A stretch of 27,055 nt of DNA from a virus, in the IMG/VR virus record IMGVR_UViG_3300027714_000098, positions 1 to 27,055 of that record. One strand, written 5' to 3'. A program made the position numbers and the translations under genes. Shown here piece by piece: positions 8,681 to 18,900 of the stretch. The stretch's first letter is position 1. Every line of letters starts with the position of its first letter. The notes under the pieces are model-generated. The model saw only the letters and a program-made list of their open reading frames with translations. It was not told the origin of the DNA and ran no database searches.

Positions 8681-11600
8681 TCAAAACGTTATTTTACTAA
8701 AGTCTTTATGGGTGTTAATCTCAAATAATCCATCTGCTGCATCTTTCAAGGCATCTAAATGGGATATGACCAAAATGAATTCAAACTCAGATTTTAGATA
8801 TTCAAAAAGCATAAACATACTATTAAGATTGTCAGAATCTAAATTACCAAAACCTTCATCGATAGCTAAAAAATTAGGTCTTGGCAGATTAGATACATTT
8901 ATAAGAGCAACTCTAATTGCCAATGAAGATATGAATTTTTCCATACCAGAAGTCATTTCCAATGGCCAAAGGCTTTTATCATACTTGATATAAGTTAGTA
9001 TATTTTTACCATCAGTTTCGAAGCTAATGGTGAATTCTACTATCTGAGATAATGTCTCATTCACGGCTTCCTCTATGTACGGTAGAGCATCAGATATCAG
9101 TTCATAAGGTATACCATCTCTCTTGATAGATTCTAAATAATACTCATAAGCCTTCAATCTATTTTCTAAATCATTAGCTTTTTCTATAGAACCATTGATA
9201 GCTTCTATTTTTGATTTTGCAAGATTTATATTCGAATAATTTTCCAATAATTTAGATTCCACGCCATCTAATATATTTTCCGATTCTAATTTTTCACTTT
9301 CTAATATATGTATGGCATCTTGGGTTTTTCTATTGAAAGATATGATCTTTTCATTTTTATGATAAGATTCTATATTGGATTTTATAGTTGAAAGTTTTTC
9401 TACATTATAATCACGCTCACTTTCTTTATTTTTTATATTCAACAATAGATTTTTTTGATCTGCCCCAAGATCTCTCAATTTTAAACCCAATTGATCAAGA
9501 TCGTCTTTTTGATCTATATATGATTTTAAAGCTGTCGATTTATTACCATAATGTTCAACGTCTTTGATATACGAATCTGCTTGTTTGCGATCTTCAGGGA
9601 GTTCCAATTTTGCTTTTTCAGCTTGTTTAACAAACTCATTATTGATGCAGTGCTCACAATCTGGATCGTATAAATGGGTAGATAATTTAGAAACCAGTTT
9701 TAGCTTTTGTTTAACTACAGCTTTTAATTTGTCTAAATCTATTTCCCGTGAAGATTTTTCATCTAGACATTTATAATATTCAGTAACTTTTTCATCTATC
9801 AAAATGGAATCAAAACTAACTAATTGACTATTCAAAGTTAAATATTCAGACTTGTTATTACCACTCTTTACATTAAGATTTGAAACATTCAGATCAGCCT
9901 TTGCTATCATATCAATGACTATAGTTTCACTAGATTCTAAAGCTTTAATATCCCAGTCTTTAGTATCAGATTTTATTTTTTTAGTAAGGCTTATAATATC
10001 ATCAGATAGTTTTTTGATTTGTTTTTTCAAACTTAATTTGTTTGCTTTAACTATTTTGATTTCTGATGTGTGATGATTGTAAACCTCTGTTGCATCTATT
10101 AATTGTACATCATAATCTGTTTTTTTGAAGTCTCTAAGTAACACTTGGACATCTCGAATCTCTTCATTAGCTACCTGATACAGTTCCTCAAAAACGGTTA
10201 TATCCATAAATTGAGCTAAGAGATCTTTTCGTTCTGTCTGGGATTTATTTATGAAGCCTATCCCATCATTTTGTACAGAAAGGGAAGTTAATTCAAAATC
10301 CTCATAGGTGCCGACATAGCCTCTAATATTTTTATTAGTTTCACGTCTTTGTTCACCATTCAAAGATATTATGGAATTATCTTCACCGACCATAGAAAAA
10401 TCAACATCAACCCTAACATTGGACTTGCCACTTTTTACTCTTTTGGCTTTCCTTTCTATAAAATAATCTACACCATCTATTTCAAAGGTGAGTTTACATT
10501 TAAAGTCCAAACATTTATTATTCATAATATCTTCGGCTTTTTTTGTTCTACTACACTTATCAAACAAACAGAAAGCTATAGAATCTAAAATAGCAGATTT
10601 ACCTGAATGGTTAGCTGCGAATAAACCCATCAAGCCTTTAACATTTTTAAAATCTATCACGTTGTCTGAACCGTAACTAAACATATTATCAAACTCAAAC
10701 TTCTTTGGCTTCCATGAAATATTTCTAGATATTTCTACAGGAGGAAGTCCTGCGTTTAAAGATCTGTTGAGATTTTTTATTCGAGATTGCATTTCAGGAT
10801 CTAAAGTGTAATTTCTAGATATATAATCATCCAATAATTCATTCTGATATTCGATGTCCCGAACATCCTTCAATAAAGCCTTAGCGATTTTATTATTTGA
10901 AGATCCTTTCACCTTGTCTGTTTTAATAATCATAGCATCAGAGAAACTGGACTGCTTACGGATTTGCAACATCAGACTTTTAAGTTCTGCCTCGGTAGTA
11001 TTACTAGTTCGTATTCTTAATCTTGGAAACCTAGGAATGTCTTTAATGCTAGGAAGCTGCCCATCATTAATATCAACGGTATAGAACCCATAATCATTAT
11101 TGATATGAGTAAAGCTGCTAGACAAGTCCCTAAGGTCCCAAATAGTATAGCCATGGTTTTCATATGATTCTCCGAAATTTTGCTGGATTAAACTACCAGG
11201 ATAATGTATGGTTTTATTAGTATCTAGATATTGATGTTTATGGATATCTCCCAATAAGACCATATCATAATTACTAAACATTTTTACAGAATAATTTTCA
11301 TTACGCACTTTGAAGCCTGCATCGGTCATGGATGAATCTACTGCACCATGGAATAAAGCCACCTTTAGTTTATCATCAGGAATGTCCCTTGCAAGGATAT
11401 AGTTTTCTTGATCGTCTGCGATATCAAAAACAGAGAATTGGACATCAGCAATTTCATAAACCATAGTCTTATCTAAATACCAAAGGTTCGGATGATTCAG
11501 TGAATCGTATATGGGTTTAAGAGCATCCATTCTATTTTTATTATTGAGGTTCATATCATGATTTCCCCTGATGAAAATAGTAGGTCTTTTATTTGCTAAC

Positions 11601-11833
11601 GATATAAGAAACTCACGGGTCAGATCTATTAATTCAGGAGACATATCTATTTTATTATGTACTATGTCCCCAGCAATATAAACTAATGAGTTTGCAGGTA
11701 GCTTGTCGACTGCTTTATATAGTTGATCGAAGACAGATCTATATTCAGTATGCCTCTTATAATTCCGGATATGTATATCTGCAATATGCAATATCTTTTC
11801 AATTTTATCAAAGCCTATATCAATTTTTTGCAT
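8681..11833 (-). CDS. Fused SbcD-SbcC (gp47-gp46) recombination nuclease/ATPase
   Basis: A 1050-aa single-chain version of the T4 gp47/gp46 pair (bacterial SbcD/SbcC, Mre11/Rad50). It should process DNA ends in recombination-dependent replication. Residues 1-250 are a metallophosphoesterase: D19-x-H21, G55-D56-x-x-H59, G90-N91-H92-D93, H162-G163 and G195-D196-x-H198-x-H200. From about 375 the Rad50-type ATPase begins: Walker A AANHSGKS (406-413), Q-loop Q521, zinc-hook C726-x-x-C729 between two coiled-coil arms, signature T961-S962-G963, Walker B FLAIDEGF (988-995), D-loop at 996-1000 and H-loop H1025. No stop or frame change interrupts the chain. In T4 and most bacteria these are two genes. 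The first Walker A Gly is Ala. It overlaps the primase gene by 14 nt and has no good Shine-Dalgarno, which implies coupling. Confidence 0.93.
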   Translation of the reverse strand: MQKIDIGFDKIEKILHIADIHIRNYKRHTEYRSVFDQLYKAVDKLPANSLVYIAGDIVHNKIDMSPELIDLTREFLISLANKRPTIFIRGNHDMNLNNKNRMDALKPIYDSLNHPNLWYLDKTMVYEIADVQFSVFDIADDQENYILARDIPDDKLKVALFHGAVDSSMTDAGFKVRNENYSVKMFSNYDMVLLGDIHKHQYLDTNKTIHYPGSLIQQNFGESYENHGYTIWDLRDLSSSFTHINNDYGFYTVDINDGQLPSIKDIPRFPRLRIRTSNTTEAELKSLMLQIRKQSSFSDAMIIKTDKVKGSSNNKIAKALLKDVRDIEYQNELLDDYISRNYTLDPEMQSRIKNLNRSLNAGLPPVEISRNISWKPKKFEFDNMFSYGSDNVIDFKNVKGLMGLFAANHSGKSAILDSIAFCLFDKCSRTKKAEDIMNNKCLDFKCKLTFEIDGVDYFIERKAKRVKSGKSNVRVDVDFSMVGEDNSIISLNGEQRRETNKNIRGYVGTYEDFELTSLSVQNDGIGFINKSQTERKDLLAQFMDITVFEELYQVANEEIRDVQVLLRDFKKTDYDVQLIDATEVYNHHTSEIKIVKANKLSLKKQIKKLSDDIISLTKKIKSDTKDWDIKALESSETIVIDMIAKADLNVSNLNVKSGNNKSEYLTLNSQLVSFDSILIDEKVTEYYKCLDEKSSREIDLDKLKAVVKQKLKLVSKLSTHLYDPDCEHCINNEFVKQAEKAKLELPEDRKQADSYIKDVEHYGNKSTALKSYIDQKDDLDQLGLKLRDLGADQKNLLLNIKNKESERDYNVEKLSTIKSNIESYHKNEKIISFNRKTQDAIHILESEKLESENILDGVESKLLENYSNINLAKSKIEAINGSIEKANDLENRLKAYEYYLESIKRDGIPYELISDALPYIEEAVNETLSQIVEFTISFETDGKNILTYIKYDKSLWPLEMTSGMEKFISSLAIRVALINVSNLPRPNFLAIDEGFGNLDSDNLNSMFMLFEYLKSEFEFILVISHLDALKDAADGLFEINTHKDFSKITF

Positions 11834-12737
11834 ACAATTTATATTCCATTAATTTACTGAAGGTTAAAGGTTTGGATTCTTCTATCATTTCTAAGATTTT
11901 ATTACGACCTAATTCACTAGGATCGGATTGCTCCATTTCTATCAAATGTACAATTATATTATTATCCATAAAATATGCTGCATGCTCTAAAGCCTTGGTC
12001 CTTGCATCTGCATCCAATAGTAAGTTTATCCGAGAGACTCTTGATTGCAAAATTTTATGTTTTAGTGCGTTCTGGATTAATTTACCAAAAAGAGGGATTG
12101 CATTCTCACCGACGGCTAAGGCATCGAAAGGACCCTCAACGATATTAACAGGTTCATTCCAATTAACTAGTAAATCATAACCGATAATATCTTTTGAAAC
12201 TTGAGGGTTTTTATGCTTGAAGCTAACGTCGTAAAAAGATCTAGCAGTAAAATAATTGAGTTCTCCATTGGCATCGTAACTAGGTACGATAATCATCCCA
12301 CCATACTCACCAGACTCACAATAACCAATAGAATATCTTAAGATATCATACTTCTTAATGCCTCTATTTTTTAAATATCGAACTGCATTTCTATAATCAG
12401 GACTCTTCATATTGCCATCAAGGATCGGTATATATTCTAGAGGTAGTGAAAGTAATTGTTGGTATTTAGTAAATGATCTAGTATCTATATCACCTACTAA
12501 TTTACCAAGCTCCTTTATCTTATTATATGAAGCGCCAATACTTTTTAAGATATTTACTAGTTTACGACCCTTCTTACCACAGACCCAACATTGCCACTTT
12601 TGATTTATAGTATTTACAGAAAGTTTAGGTTTTGGATGGTGACAGTAAGGACAACTAAACCATACATCGCCGTTGGTTTTATCTAAACCACGACCTAATA
12701 CGGACTCTAGCAATTTCTTAATTTGTACTTTTATCAT
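11820..12737 (-). CDS. DNA primase, CHC2-type zinc finger plus Toprim, 305 aa
   Basis: Makes RNA primers for lagging-strand synthesis, the role of T4 gp61. A four-Cys zinc ribbon (C29-x2-C32 ... C50-x2-C53, with CPYC and CWVC) binds template DNA; the usual His of the CHC2 form is replaced by Cys. The RNA-polymerase core follows with GMIIVPSYDANGELNYFTARS (147-167, in two parts). The Toprim motifs are E201 in IVEGPFDAL and D242-x-D244 in LLLDADA, which bind metal. Length is close to gp61 (about 340 aa), and there is no helicase domain, so a separate helicase is expected elsewhere. The start has no Shine-Dalgarno. The 3' end overlaps the nuclease-ATPase gene by 14 nt, so both replication and recombination functions are probably made together. 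Confidence 0.92.
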   Translation of the reverse strand: MIKVQIKKLLESVLGRGLDKTNGDVWFSCPYCHHPKPKLSVNTINQKWQCWVCGKKGRKLVNILKSIGASYNKIKELGKLVGDIDTRSFTKYQQLLSLPLEYIPILDGNMKSPDYRNAVRYLKNRGIKKYDILRYSIGYCESGEYGGMIIVPSYDANGELNYFTARSFYDVSFKHKNPQVSKDIIGYDLLVNWNEPVNIVEGPFDALAVGENAIPLFGKLIQNALKHKILQSRVSRINLLLDADARTKALEHAAYFMDNNIIVHLIEMEQSDPSELGRNKILEMIEESKPLTFSKLMEYKLYAKN

Positions 12738-12772
12738 AGGTTAAATATAAGAAAAATATACGACATATGAAA

Positions 12773-13219
12773 TTATTTTGGGAGTTTTGTTTCTAAAATA
12801 AGCTCTTTAGATTTGTCTGTGAATTTAACCGAAACGAACTTTCGACTACCTACACAATCATTATAATAATCTGATCTAATCATAACATCAGACTTGTGTT
12901 GGATATTCTCCTCCATATAATTGACTTGACCTTTAGTCTCTCCGAGAAATAAAATTTCAAACTTGAATTTTGATATGTCGAATTTTTCTATGTCTGCAGT
13001 TACAGTTTTAGAGCTACCGACATAAGAACGCCAGTCAGATTCTTTACGTACAATCTTGCGTCGTGTTTTGCCCTTGACCTTTACACGTCTTGAGGTACCG
13101 AAGTATTTCCGACCGATATATTTTCTACCATTAATAGTATTGGTAATTAAATAAACAAAACCGAAAAAGCCTTCAGGAACATCTCTAAGATATTTTCCTT
13201 TATATTTCCAATGGCTCAT
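12773..13219 (-). CDS. GIY-YIG-like endonuclease, 148 aa
   Basis: The N-terminus has a GIY-YIG-type motif pair, FVYLITNTINGRKYIGRKYF (13-residue spacing of VYL and YIG), then a basic loop (KVKGKTRRKIVRKESDW) and SYVGSS. A candidate catalytic Glu lies in NYMEENIQ, and a Tyr/Asn-rich YYND follows. It is shorter than typical homing nucleases of the Seg family and has no obvious DNA-binding extension. My recollection is that similar small GIY-YIG-like genes are common in T4-like marine phages. It might cut DNA, act as a degenerate homing nuclease, or have a host-DNA role. The start overlaps the 268-aa gene (TAATG), and its 3' end is 35 nt before the primase. Confidence 0.75.
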   Translation of the reverse strand: MSHWKYKGKYLRDVPEGFFGFVYLITNTINGRKYIGRKYFGTSRRVKVKGKTRRKIVRKESDWRSYVGSSKTVTADIEKFDISKFKFEILFLGETKGQVNYMEENIQHKSDVMIRSDYYNDCVGSRKFVSVKFTDKSKELILETKLPK

Positions 13220-14025
13220 TATGTATCAAATCTTATAATAAATGTTGTGTCGTAGTTTTCAGATTTTTTAATTGGTTGACCTAATTTCCCTATAGCTAAA
13301 AGATCATTATCCTGGTTGTATAAGCCCACCGTAGTAATGTATGGATTCCATGAAGGAGATGATACAAAAGATTTTAGGGTTTTCGTAGTGATATCAGATA
13401 GTACAGAAACGTTTGTACTAGCATTAAATTCTCCTTTATCTATGCTGCACATATACTCATGCTCTTTCATAACATAAGTATTTTTAAATTCTAGATTACA
13501 CTCACTAAATGCGTTTGCCCAGTCTCCTGAAGCACTTGTTGTTAAAACTATAATACCATAATCATAAAATATATTACCGATATTTGTAGATCCAGATATT
13601 AAGTTACCATTAGAATCATCTGTCAATATAAGAGATCCAGATGTTATTTTTGTTGAACCTGCCTTTATAGCGTCACCTTTCATAAGATGGGGTATAGATA
13701 ATACATTGATGTCAGGAAGTGTAGTTTCTTTAATTATTGCAGAACCTGTAGGATCTTGAGATAATAGACCTACGAAGGCACTAGAAAAGCACGGCTTATA
13801 AAAATCACTCAATATTGAATAATAGATATCTCTCTTGGCATAACCATTTGTTGTAATAGTATTATTAGTAGTATCCCACTCCAGAGTATTCGATGAGCCA
13901 GCATAGGAAAAGACTTTTAGGTCGTCAAAACTTCCTGTTGAGTTTGCTACTGTTATCTCATATTTTTTATGAGCAGTATGTTTAGTAATATTTTTATTGG
14001 CTATTTGTTTGAATGCACCTGCCAT
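13219..14025 (-). CDS. Virion structural protein, paralogue A (VGLYNQDNDLLAIGKL domain)
   Basis: A beta-rich protein of 268 aa. It ends in WNPYITTVGLYNQDNDLLAI / GKLGQPIKKSENYDTTFIIRFD, which is the same C-terminal domain as the next upstream gene. The N-terminal part differs (MAGAFKQIANKNITKHTAHKKYEI, split after 15 residues as MAGAFKQIANKNITK and HTAHKKYEI). A family of this type is common in marine T4-like phages as an unnamed structural protein, from memory. AGGGGGCTAGAGA precedes the ATG. Placement after baseplate genes suggests a baseplate or tail attachment component. Confidence 0.75.
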   Translation of the reverse strand: MAGAFKQIANKNITKHTAHKKYEITVANSTGSFDDLKVFSYAGSSNTLEWDTTNNTITTNGYAKRDIYYSILSDFYKPCFSSAFVGLLSQDPTGSAIIKETTLPDINVLSIPHLMKGDAIKAGSTKITSGSLILTDDSNGNLISGSTNIGNIFYDYGIIVLTTSASGDWANAFSECNLEFKNTYVMKEHEYMCSIDKGEFNASTNVSVLSDITTKTLKSFVSSPSWNPYITTVGLYNQDNDLLAIGKLGQPIKKSENYDTTFIIRFDT

Positions 14026-14036
14026 TCTCTAGCCCC

Positions 14037-15221
14037 CTAATATTCTAATCTTACACGAACTAAGGCTTCTCTTTGGAACGATTTCAAAAGAGGTTTAGAT
14101 AGTTTTGCAACAGCTAATAATTCATTATTTTCATCATAAAGACCAACCGTTGTTACATACGTTTTTGGATTACCAACCATTGATGAGAATCGGAATGTAC
14201 CATCAGTAGAACTGTCAGCTACAAAAGTTGGGTTAGCCGAATGATTTCCTACATGACTTGGAATTCTACAGAAGTAAGTTCTAGAATGAAGGTGTTCGGT
14301 ATTCCTTGCTTTAAAATGTGCTCCACCTTTAATAGCATTAAATAAATTTAAAGGGTTTTGATTAGCCATAGTCGTACTTATAGTTTGAGTCGGAGTACCT
14401 GTACAATCATAACAATATGGAGTAGCATCTAAAGTGATTGTTGCATCAGAATTTATTGCAGCTTGGTCCAATATCATTACACCATACTTAGGATAAAACT
14501 TACCATAAATATCAGTACCGGATTGCCCAGAAGCAATGGATCCTGAAATTATATTATGTGGGCCATCACCTTGGTCATTAGAACCAGAACCAGTTAGAGT
14601 ATCGATTAATTGAATTGTCGTTCCATTAGAACCAGATATTTTCAATTCCCAGTTACCAGGATCCATAGATTCTTTAAGTTGATTTCTACCAACATTAATT
14701 ACATATATAGAATCTTTAGCAGCACCACCAATATTGAATTTAAAATCAGAGTCATTATCATTTTTATCTTCAAGTAATGCAGCATATTGTGAGTAGATAG
14801 CTTTGGTTGGTGTAAATCCATAAGATTGACCTTCTAAATTAGAAGAACCAGATCCGTTGTAGTTACCATAAGCTACAGAAAATTGAGATGTTAAGGTAGA
14901 GTCTACCTGAGGGTCTGCTCTGTAAACATCTAAGTAGTATTCCCCTGAAGAACCAGACTGAGCTGATGAAGTATGAAATTCACCCGAAGCTAAAGTAGAA
15001 TCACCGGTATCCCACATAGCGCTATTAATTCGATCACCAACAGTATTGATGATAACATCACCACCAACTATTTTAGTTAAGTCTCCTATATCGTCTGGCG
15101 AATTGTAGACATAATCAAAGTCTATGAAGGTTGTATTTGTGGGTTTTACTATATTAGCCATTTTTATGGATTTCCTTTTATTTTTAAATGTCTGTAAGCC
15201 AGGAACATATCTACCTGACAT
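14037..15221 (-). CDS. Virion structural protein, paralogue B, 394 aa
   Basis: Shares its last about 45 residues with the 268-aa neighbour (PKTYVTTVGLYDENNELLAV then AKLSKPLLKSF and RVRLEY). The rest is Gly/Ser/Asp-rich with many beta turns. Two starts are possible: the ATG at 15221, which is 2 nt past the upstream stop but has no Shine-Dalgarno, and an ATG at 15161 (MANIVKPTNTTF), which has AAGGA about 11 nt before it. MANI is also how the 784-aa fibre starts. I report the longer form and regard the shorter (374 aa) as a real alternative. It is a likely late virion protein; no enzyme motif is seen. Confidence 0.7.
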   Translation of the reverse strand: MSGRYVPGLQTFKNKRKSIKMANIVKPTNTTFIDFDYVYNSPDDIGDLTKIVGGDVIINTVGDRINSAMWDTGDSTLASGEFHTSSAQSGSSGEYYLDVYRADPQVDSTLTSQFSVAYGNYNGSGSSNLEGQSYGFTPTKAIYSQYAALLEDKNDNDSDFKFNIGGAAKDSIYVINVGRNQLKESMDPGNWELKISGSNGTTIQLIDTLTGSGSNDQGDGPHNIISGSIASGQSGTDIYGKFYPKYGVMILDQAAINSDATITLDATPYCYDCTGTPTQTISTTMANQNPLNLFNAIKGGAHFKARNTEHLHSRTYFCRIPSHVGNHSANPTFVADSSTDGTFRFSSMVGNPKTYVTTVGLYDENNELLAVAKLSKPLLKSFQREALVRVRLEY

Positions 15222-15223
15222 GA

Positions 15224-15844
15224 TTATGTTGTTAATTTAGATACACTGATGGCTACAGTCCCAGTTATACCAGTATTATTACCTACTATCGTAAGAGTTG
15301 TAGACTTTGCTGCATTCTGTGATGGGTGACCTATGAATGTGATTACTGCATTACCTGAGACTACATTAAACGTCTTAGAAACAGAACCACCATCGGTAAC
15401 TATCTTACGATCGAAATTAGCTACACTCTTATCAGATATGATAGCTGTATATGCTGTGTCTCCAAATAATGTACCACCAGAAGTAGAAGTAGAAGTTATT
15501 GCAGTTATCGAACCTTGAGCACCTAATCCAGTTAATGTAAATGTTGCATCAGCTGGTGATAATTGCAAGAATGGTAATTTTTGAATATTTTTACTAAGAG
15601 TCATCAGTTTATATCTCATGACTTTGGACTCATCAGGTATTGCTTCGACCATCGGCATATTTTCTATTGCTTGACCATAGTATAATGTTCCTTTAGAATG
15701 ACTCTCATCCCATAGACCATAATCGATCTCATCATCAGCTAAAGCAAATTTTGTTATAGTAAAATCACCGGATGCTAATTTTTCTCGACCTCTTTTAGTC
15801 AATATAGCATCTACAGTAATTGAGGATTTATCTAAATATCCCAT
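15224..15844 (-). CDS. Structural protein with Ig-like C-terminus, 206 aa
   Basis: Residues 1-95 have a compact, recognisable pattern (YLDKSSITVDAILTKRGREK, then LASGDFTITKFALADDEIDY, YYGQAIENMPMVEA). From memory, this module is frequent in marine T4-like phage virion proteins, where it starts MGYLD and is followed by variable domains. Residues about 105-206 are Thr/Ser/Gly-rich beta strands ending GTVAISVSKLTT, which fits an Ig-like or adhesin-type beta-sandwich appended to the core. AGGAG lies 7 nt before the ATG. The recurrent element lies about 45 nt upstream. Likely a baseplate or tail surface protein. Confidence 0.75.
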   Translation of the reverse strand: MGYLDKSSITVDAILTKRGREKLASGDFTITKFALADDEIDYGLWDESHSKGTLYYGQAIENMPMVEAIPDESKVMRYKLMTLSKNIQKLPFLQLSPADATFTLTGLGAQGSITAITSTSTSGGTLFGDTAYTAIISDKSVANFDRKIVTDGGSVSKTFNVVSGNAVITFIGHPSQNAAKSTTLTIVGNNTGITGTVAISVSKLTT

Positions 15845-15888
15845 TATAATACTCCTATTTTTAATTTAAGCATCTTAGCTTATCTCTG

Positions 15889-15900
15889 TATATAAATATC
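15889..15900 (-). promoter_or_regulatory. Recurrent intergenic element, copy 3
   Basis: Coding strand GATATTTATATA, 14 nt after the TAA of the giant baseplate gene and about 44 nt before the ATG of the 206-aa gene. The spacing matches copy 2 and suits a promoter for the downstream genes. Confidence 0.5.
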
Positions 15901-15914
15901 CAAAATATAGATTT

Positions 15915-18900
15915 TTACCTTATTGTAAGGTCACCTCTATTCTGGATTGATCTATCTGTTGCTTGTAATATTACGGCATTAGTTTCAACAACTTCTATTG
16001 CACATTTTATGTTATGGGCATTTGTACTATCAAACAAACCATCACCTGTTACAGTAGGATCATTCACAAGATTAATGATACCTCCAATCGAACCATCAAC
16101 ACTACCATATTTGGTTCCACCATACCTTTGATTCTTTATAGCTGTCGGAATAAAGTCTTGTACTTGTACTGGCCCCGATCCGGTTCCCGATGTCTTCGTC
16201 GTATATTTCCTGCTGGTTACAGAATTATCATACGTAGGTATGTCTTGTGAAGCCATTGAGCCTTGTGCAATATGACCACTAATACTAGCATCAAAACTAT
16301 TAGCCATATAAGAATTTGCTTTCTGAGAAAGGTCCCTATCATAAACCATATATGTTTTATTGAATGCTGGTATTGCACCCTCATATGTTCCGTTTGATAA
16401 AGCTCCTAAATCCATTGTTTCAGAATTAAACTTATAGCTAACCTTATTAGCTACCAGGTCGGACATACCATAAGTTCTATTTTCAAAAGACTCAGAAACT
16501 TTAGAGATTGTAGGTCTTTCTAGAAGATTTGGTTTAATTAATAATCCAGTATATGCTTTAGCACGACCAGGTAATAAAGATTCTACTTGTTGGAATATCG
16601 AATGATCGAAATACTTTAAAACTTTTAAGTATGCATCGAATGTTGGTGAAGTATTGTATTTTGACCAATAATGATTTCGAATATTATTCAATTCTTTATA
16701 TCTTGTTCTATAGCCATCACGAGGATTACCTACGAAATCATCAAACTTAGCACCACCTATTTGATGAGATATATCAATATCAATATCATCAACAGGTGAA
16801 TAATAAACTCCCAACATAGGAGAATCTATAGATGCTAACTGTATAGAATTACTCACTATCGATTGATCTCTATGAAGTTCGCCAGTTACACTTCCAGATT
16901 CAATTCTAATCTTATCCGAAATTGCTCTCGTACCTATGATCTCAGGAACTACAGTAAAGTAAGTTTCTTCTTCGTACTGCCAATCTGCAGACGTTCCGGT
17001 GAATCCATGAGCTGACCCGCTATGGACATTCCAGTGTTCACCATTAATACCATCTTTAAATATATCGACAATAGATTGGTTTGGATGACTAGAAGATATT
17101 GTTGTTCCATCAGTCAATAGAGGTGTTCTATTATCGCTTCCAAGAGGTAGTCTATATACAAGTTCAGAATAAGATCCTGTATATGTATTGCTCTCTATAG
17201 ATAATGGAGATAGAACATGATTAGTAAATGCCGAGTTGCTCAATCTTGCATCATTAGCAAAGGACCAATATCTAATTTCTTGGAGACTACCAGTATACCC
17301 ATCTAAAGTGAGATGAGCTGCAACAGAAGCTCCATTTTTCCATATTGGACCATAGGCGCCAGATTCTGCACCAACTATTAGAGAGGTATGATCATTACCT
17401 ATAACAGAAGAAGGATACCAATGTTCTTGAGTTGCCCCAAAAGAAGAACTATACTTATGATTTACGACACCATTAGAATGGTCAGAAGCTTTCCATAGAT
17501 CTAATTGGAACGTTTGTAAATTAGTACGTACATAGTCAGGTTCTGTCATACCGAACTGAATATTCCACCAATCATTATCAAAAATAGGGGCCCAAGGTGT
17601 GTATGATGATGAAACATCATTATTTGTAGAACCATACCTAATATACGACCATAACCTACCATGATTATAATAACCAGATGAAGCATTACTAGACGAAGGA
17701 TGCTTTTCCATTTCTATCTGCCAATTTGCAAGTGTGCCACCATAAGCATTATACATAATAAGAGAATCTTGAGGTTTATTAGCATTGAAACGAACCTCTA
17801 CTGAATTGATAGATCTAACCATATCAATTCCGAGATGATTTATAGCTGACGATGTTAAAGGACCCCAAGGAAGTTTTAGACCATTACTACCACTAAATAC
17901 TAAAGACTGATTGAACTGTTCATACTTCACATATTGATTAGTAGACATATCTTTAGGTGCACCACCATATTCTCTAACTCTTAACACTGTAGGAGGAAGA
18001 CCGTATGTATTAGTCAAAGCTCTGATTGATCTTTCAGTTCCCTTGGTCTTTAGAATATATGGTAAATTATTTAAAGTACGTTTCCAAACTTCTTTTGTTA
18101 TATCTGCTGTTGGCATTGATGATGATACAACATATGTTTGAGTACTTCCAGAATCTGTTGTTTGGTAACTTCCCGATTCATTTGTACCTAGCTTATAAGA
18201 CCAAAGATCTTCAAAGTTGTAACCATTAATACCATGCCAACCCAAAGACTTTAAAGTATCCCATATTATATCTTTGGAAATTCCAAGATCTAATTCATTA
18301 CTTCTATCATGGATTTTTGTTAAATGATCTATGTAATTATATAGAGTATCATAATGCTGGCCCATCATATTCACAAACATTAGATAGTTTGCATTTTGGA
18401 CATCTAATCTTATATGGTCAGGTATTGTCTTTTCTAAATTATAATCATTATCTATATCATAATCTAATGCTGCAGACTCCTGTGTAGTTAGCCAATTTGT
18501 AACTTCTGATGAGGTTGAATTGTATAAAGTATATGGTATAGCAGAATTAGATTTGGGCCATGTTGAAGCATTAAATATACCATAGGCACTAGATTCATAG
18601 GAACTAGATTCATAGTATAAGTAATCTTCATAACCATCAAAAGATGCTAAGACCTTATTCTTCTTGGCTATATAATTTAATTTGTTAGTAGCAATTGCTG
18701 AAGAGGTTGCCGATGATAGAGAATCTAATTTCAAATCGTAATACTCTACCAATTGAATCTTATATTTAAAATTAGCTAGACGTTCTTTTGCAGAACTAAA
18801 ATGTATAAAATTGGAATATGTTCTATAGTCTATACCAAGGTCTGCTGACGAAGCCTTTGATCCACTAAAAATACTATTTAGCAATCTATCTTTGGTAGTA

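Noticed and set aside
8658-8993. Plus-strand frame of 111 aa
   Set aside because: It lies opposite the SbcD-SbcC C-terminus, has no convincing ribosome site and a low-complexity translation. Shadow frame.
11686-12180. Plus-strand frame of 164 aa
   Set aside because: Opposite both the primase and the fusion gene, whose motifs are certain. Composition rich in Ser/Leu/Tyr/Ile fits an antisense shadow.
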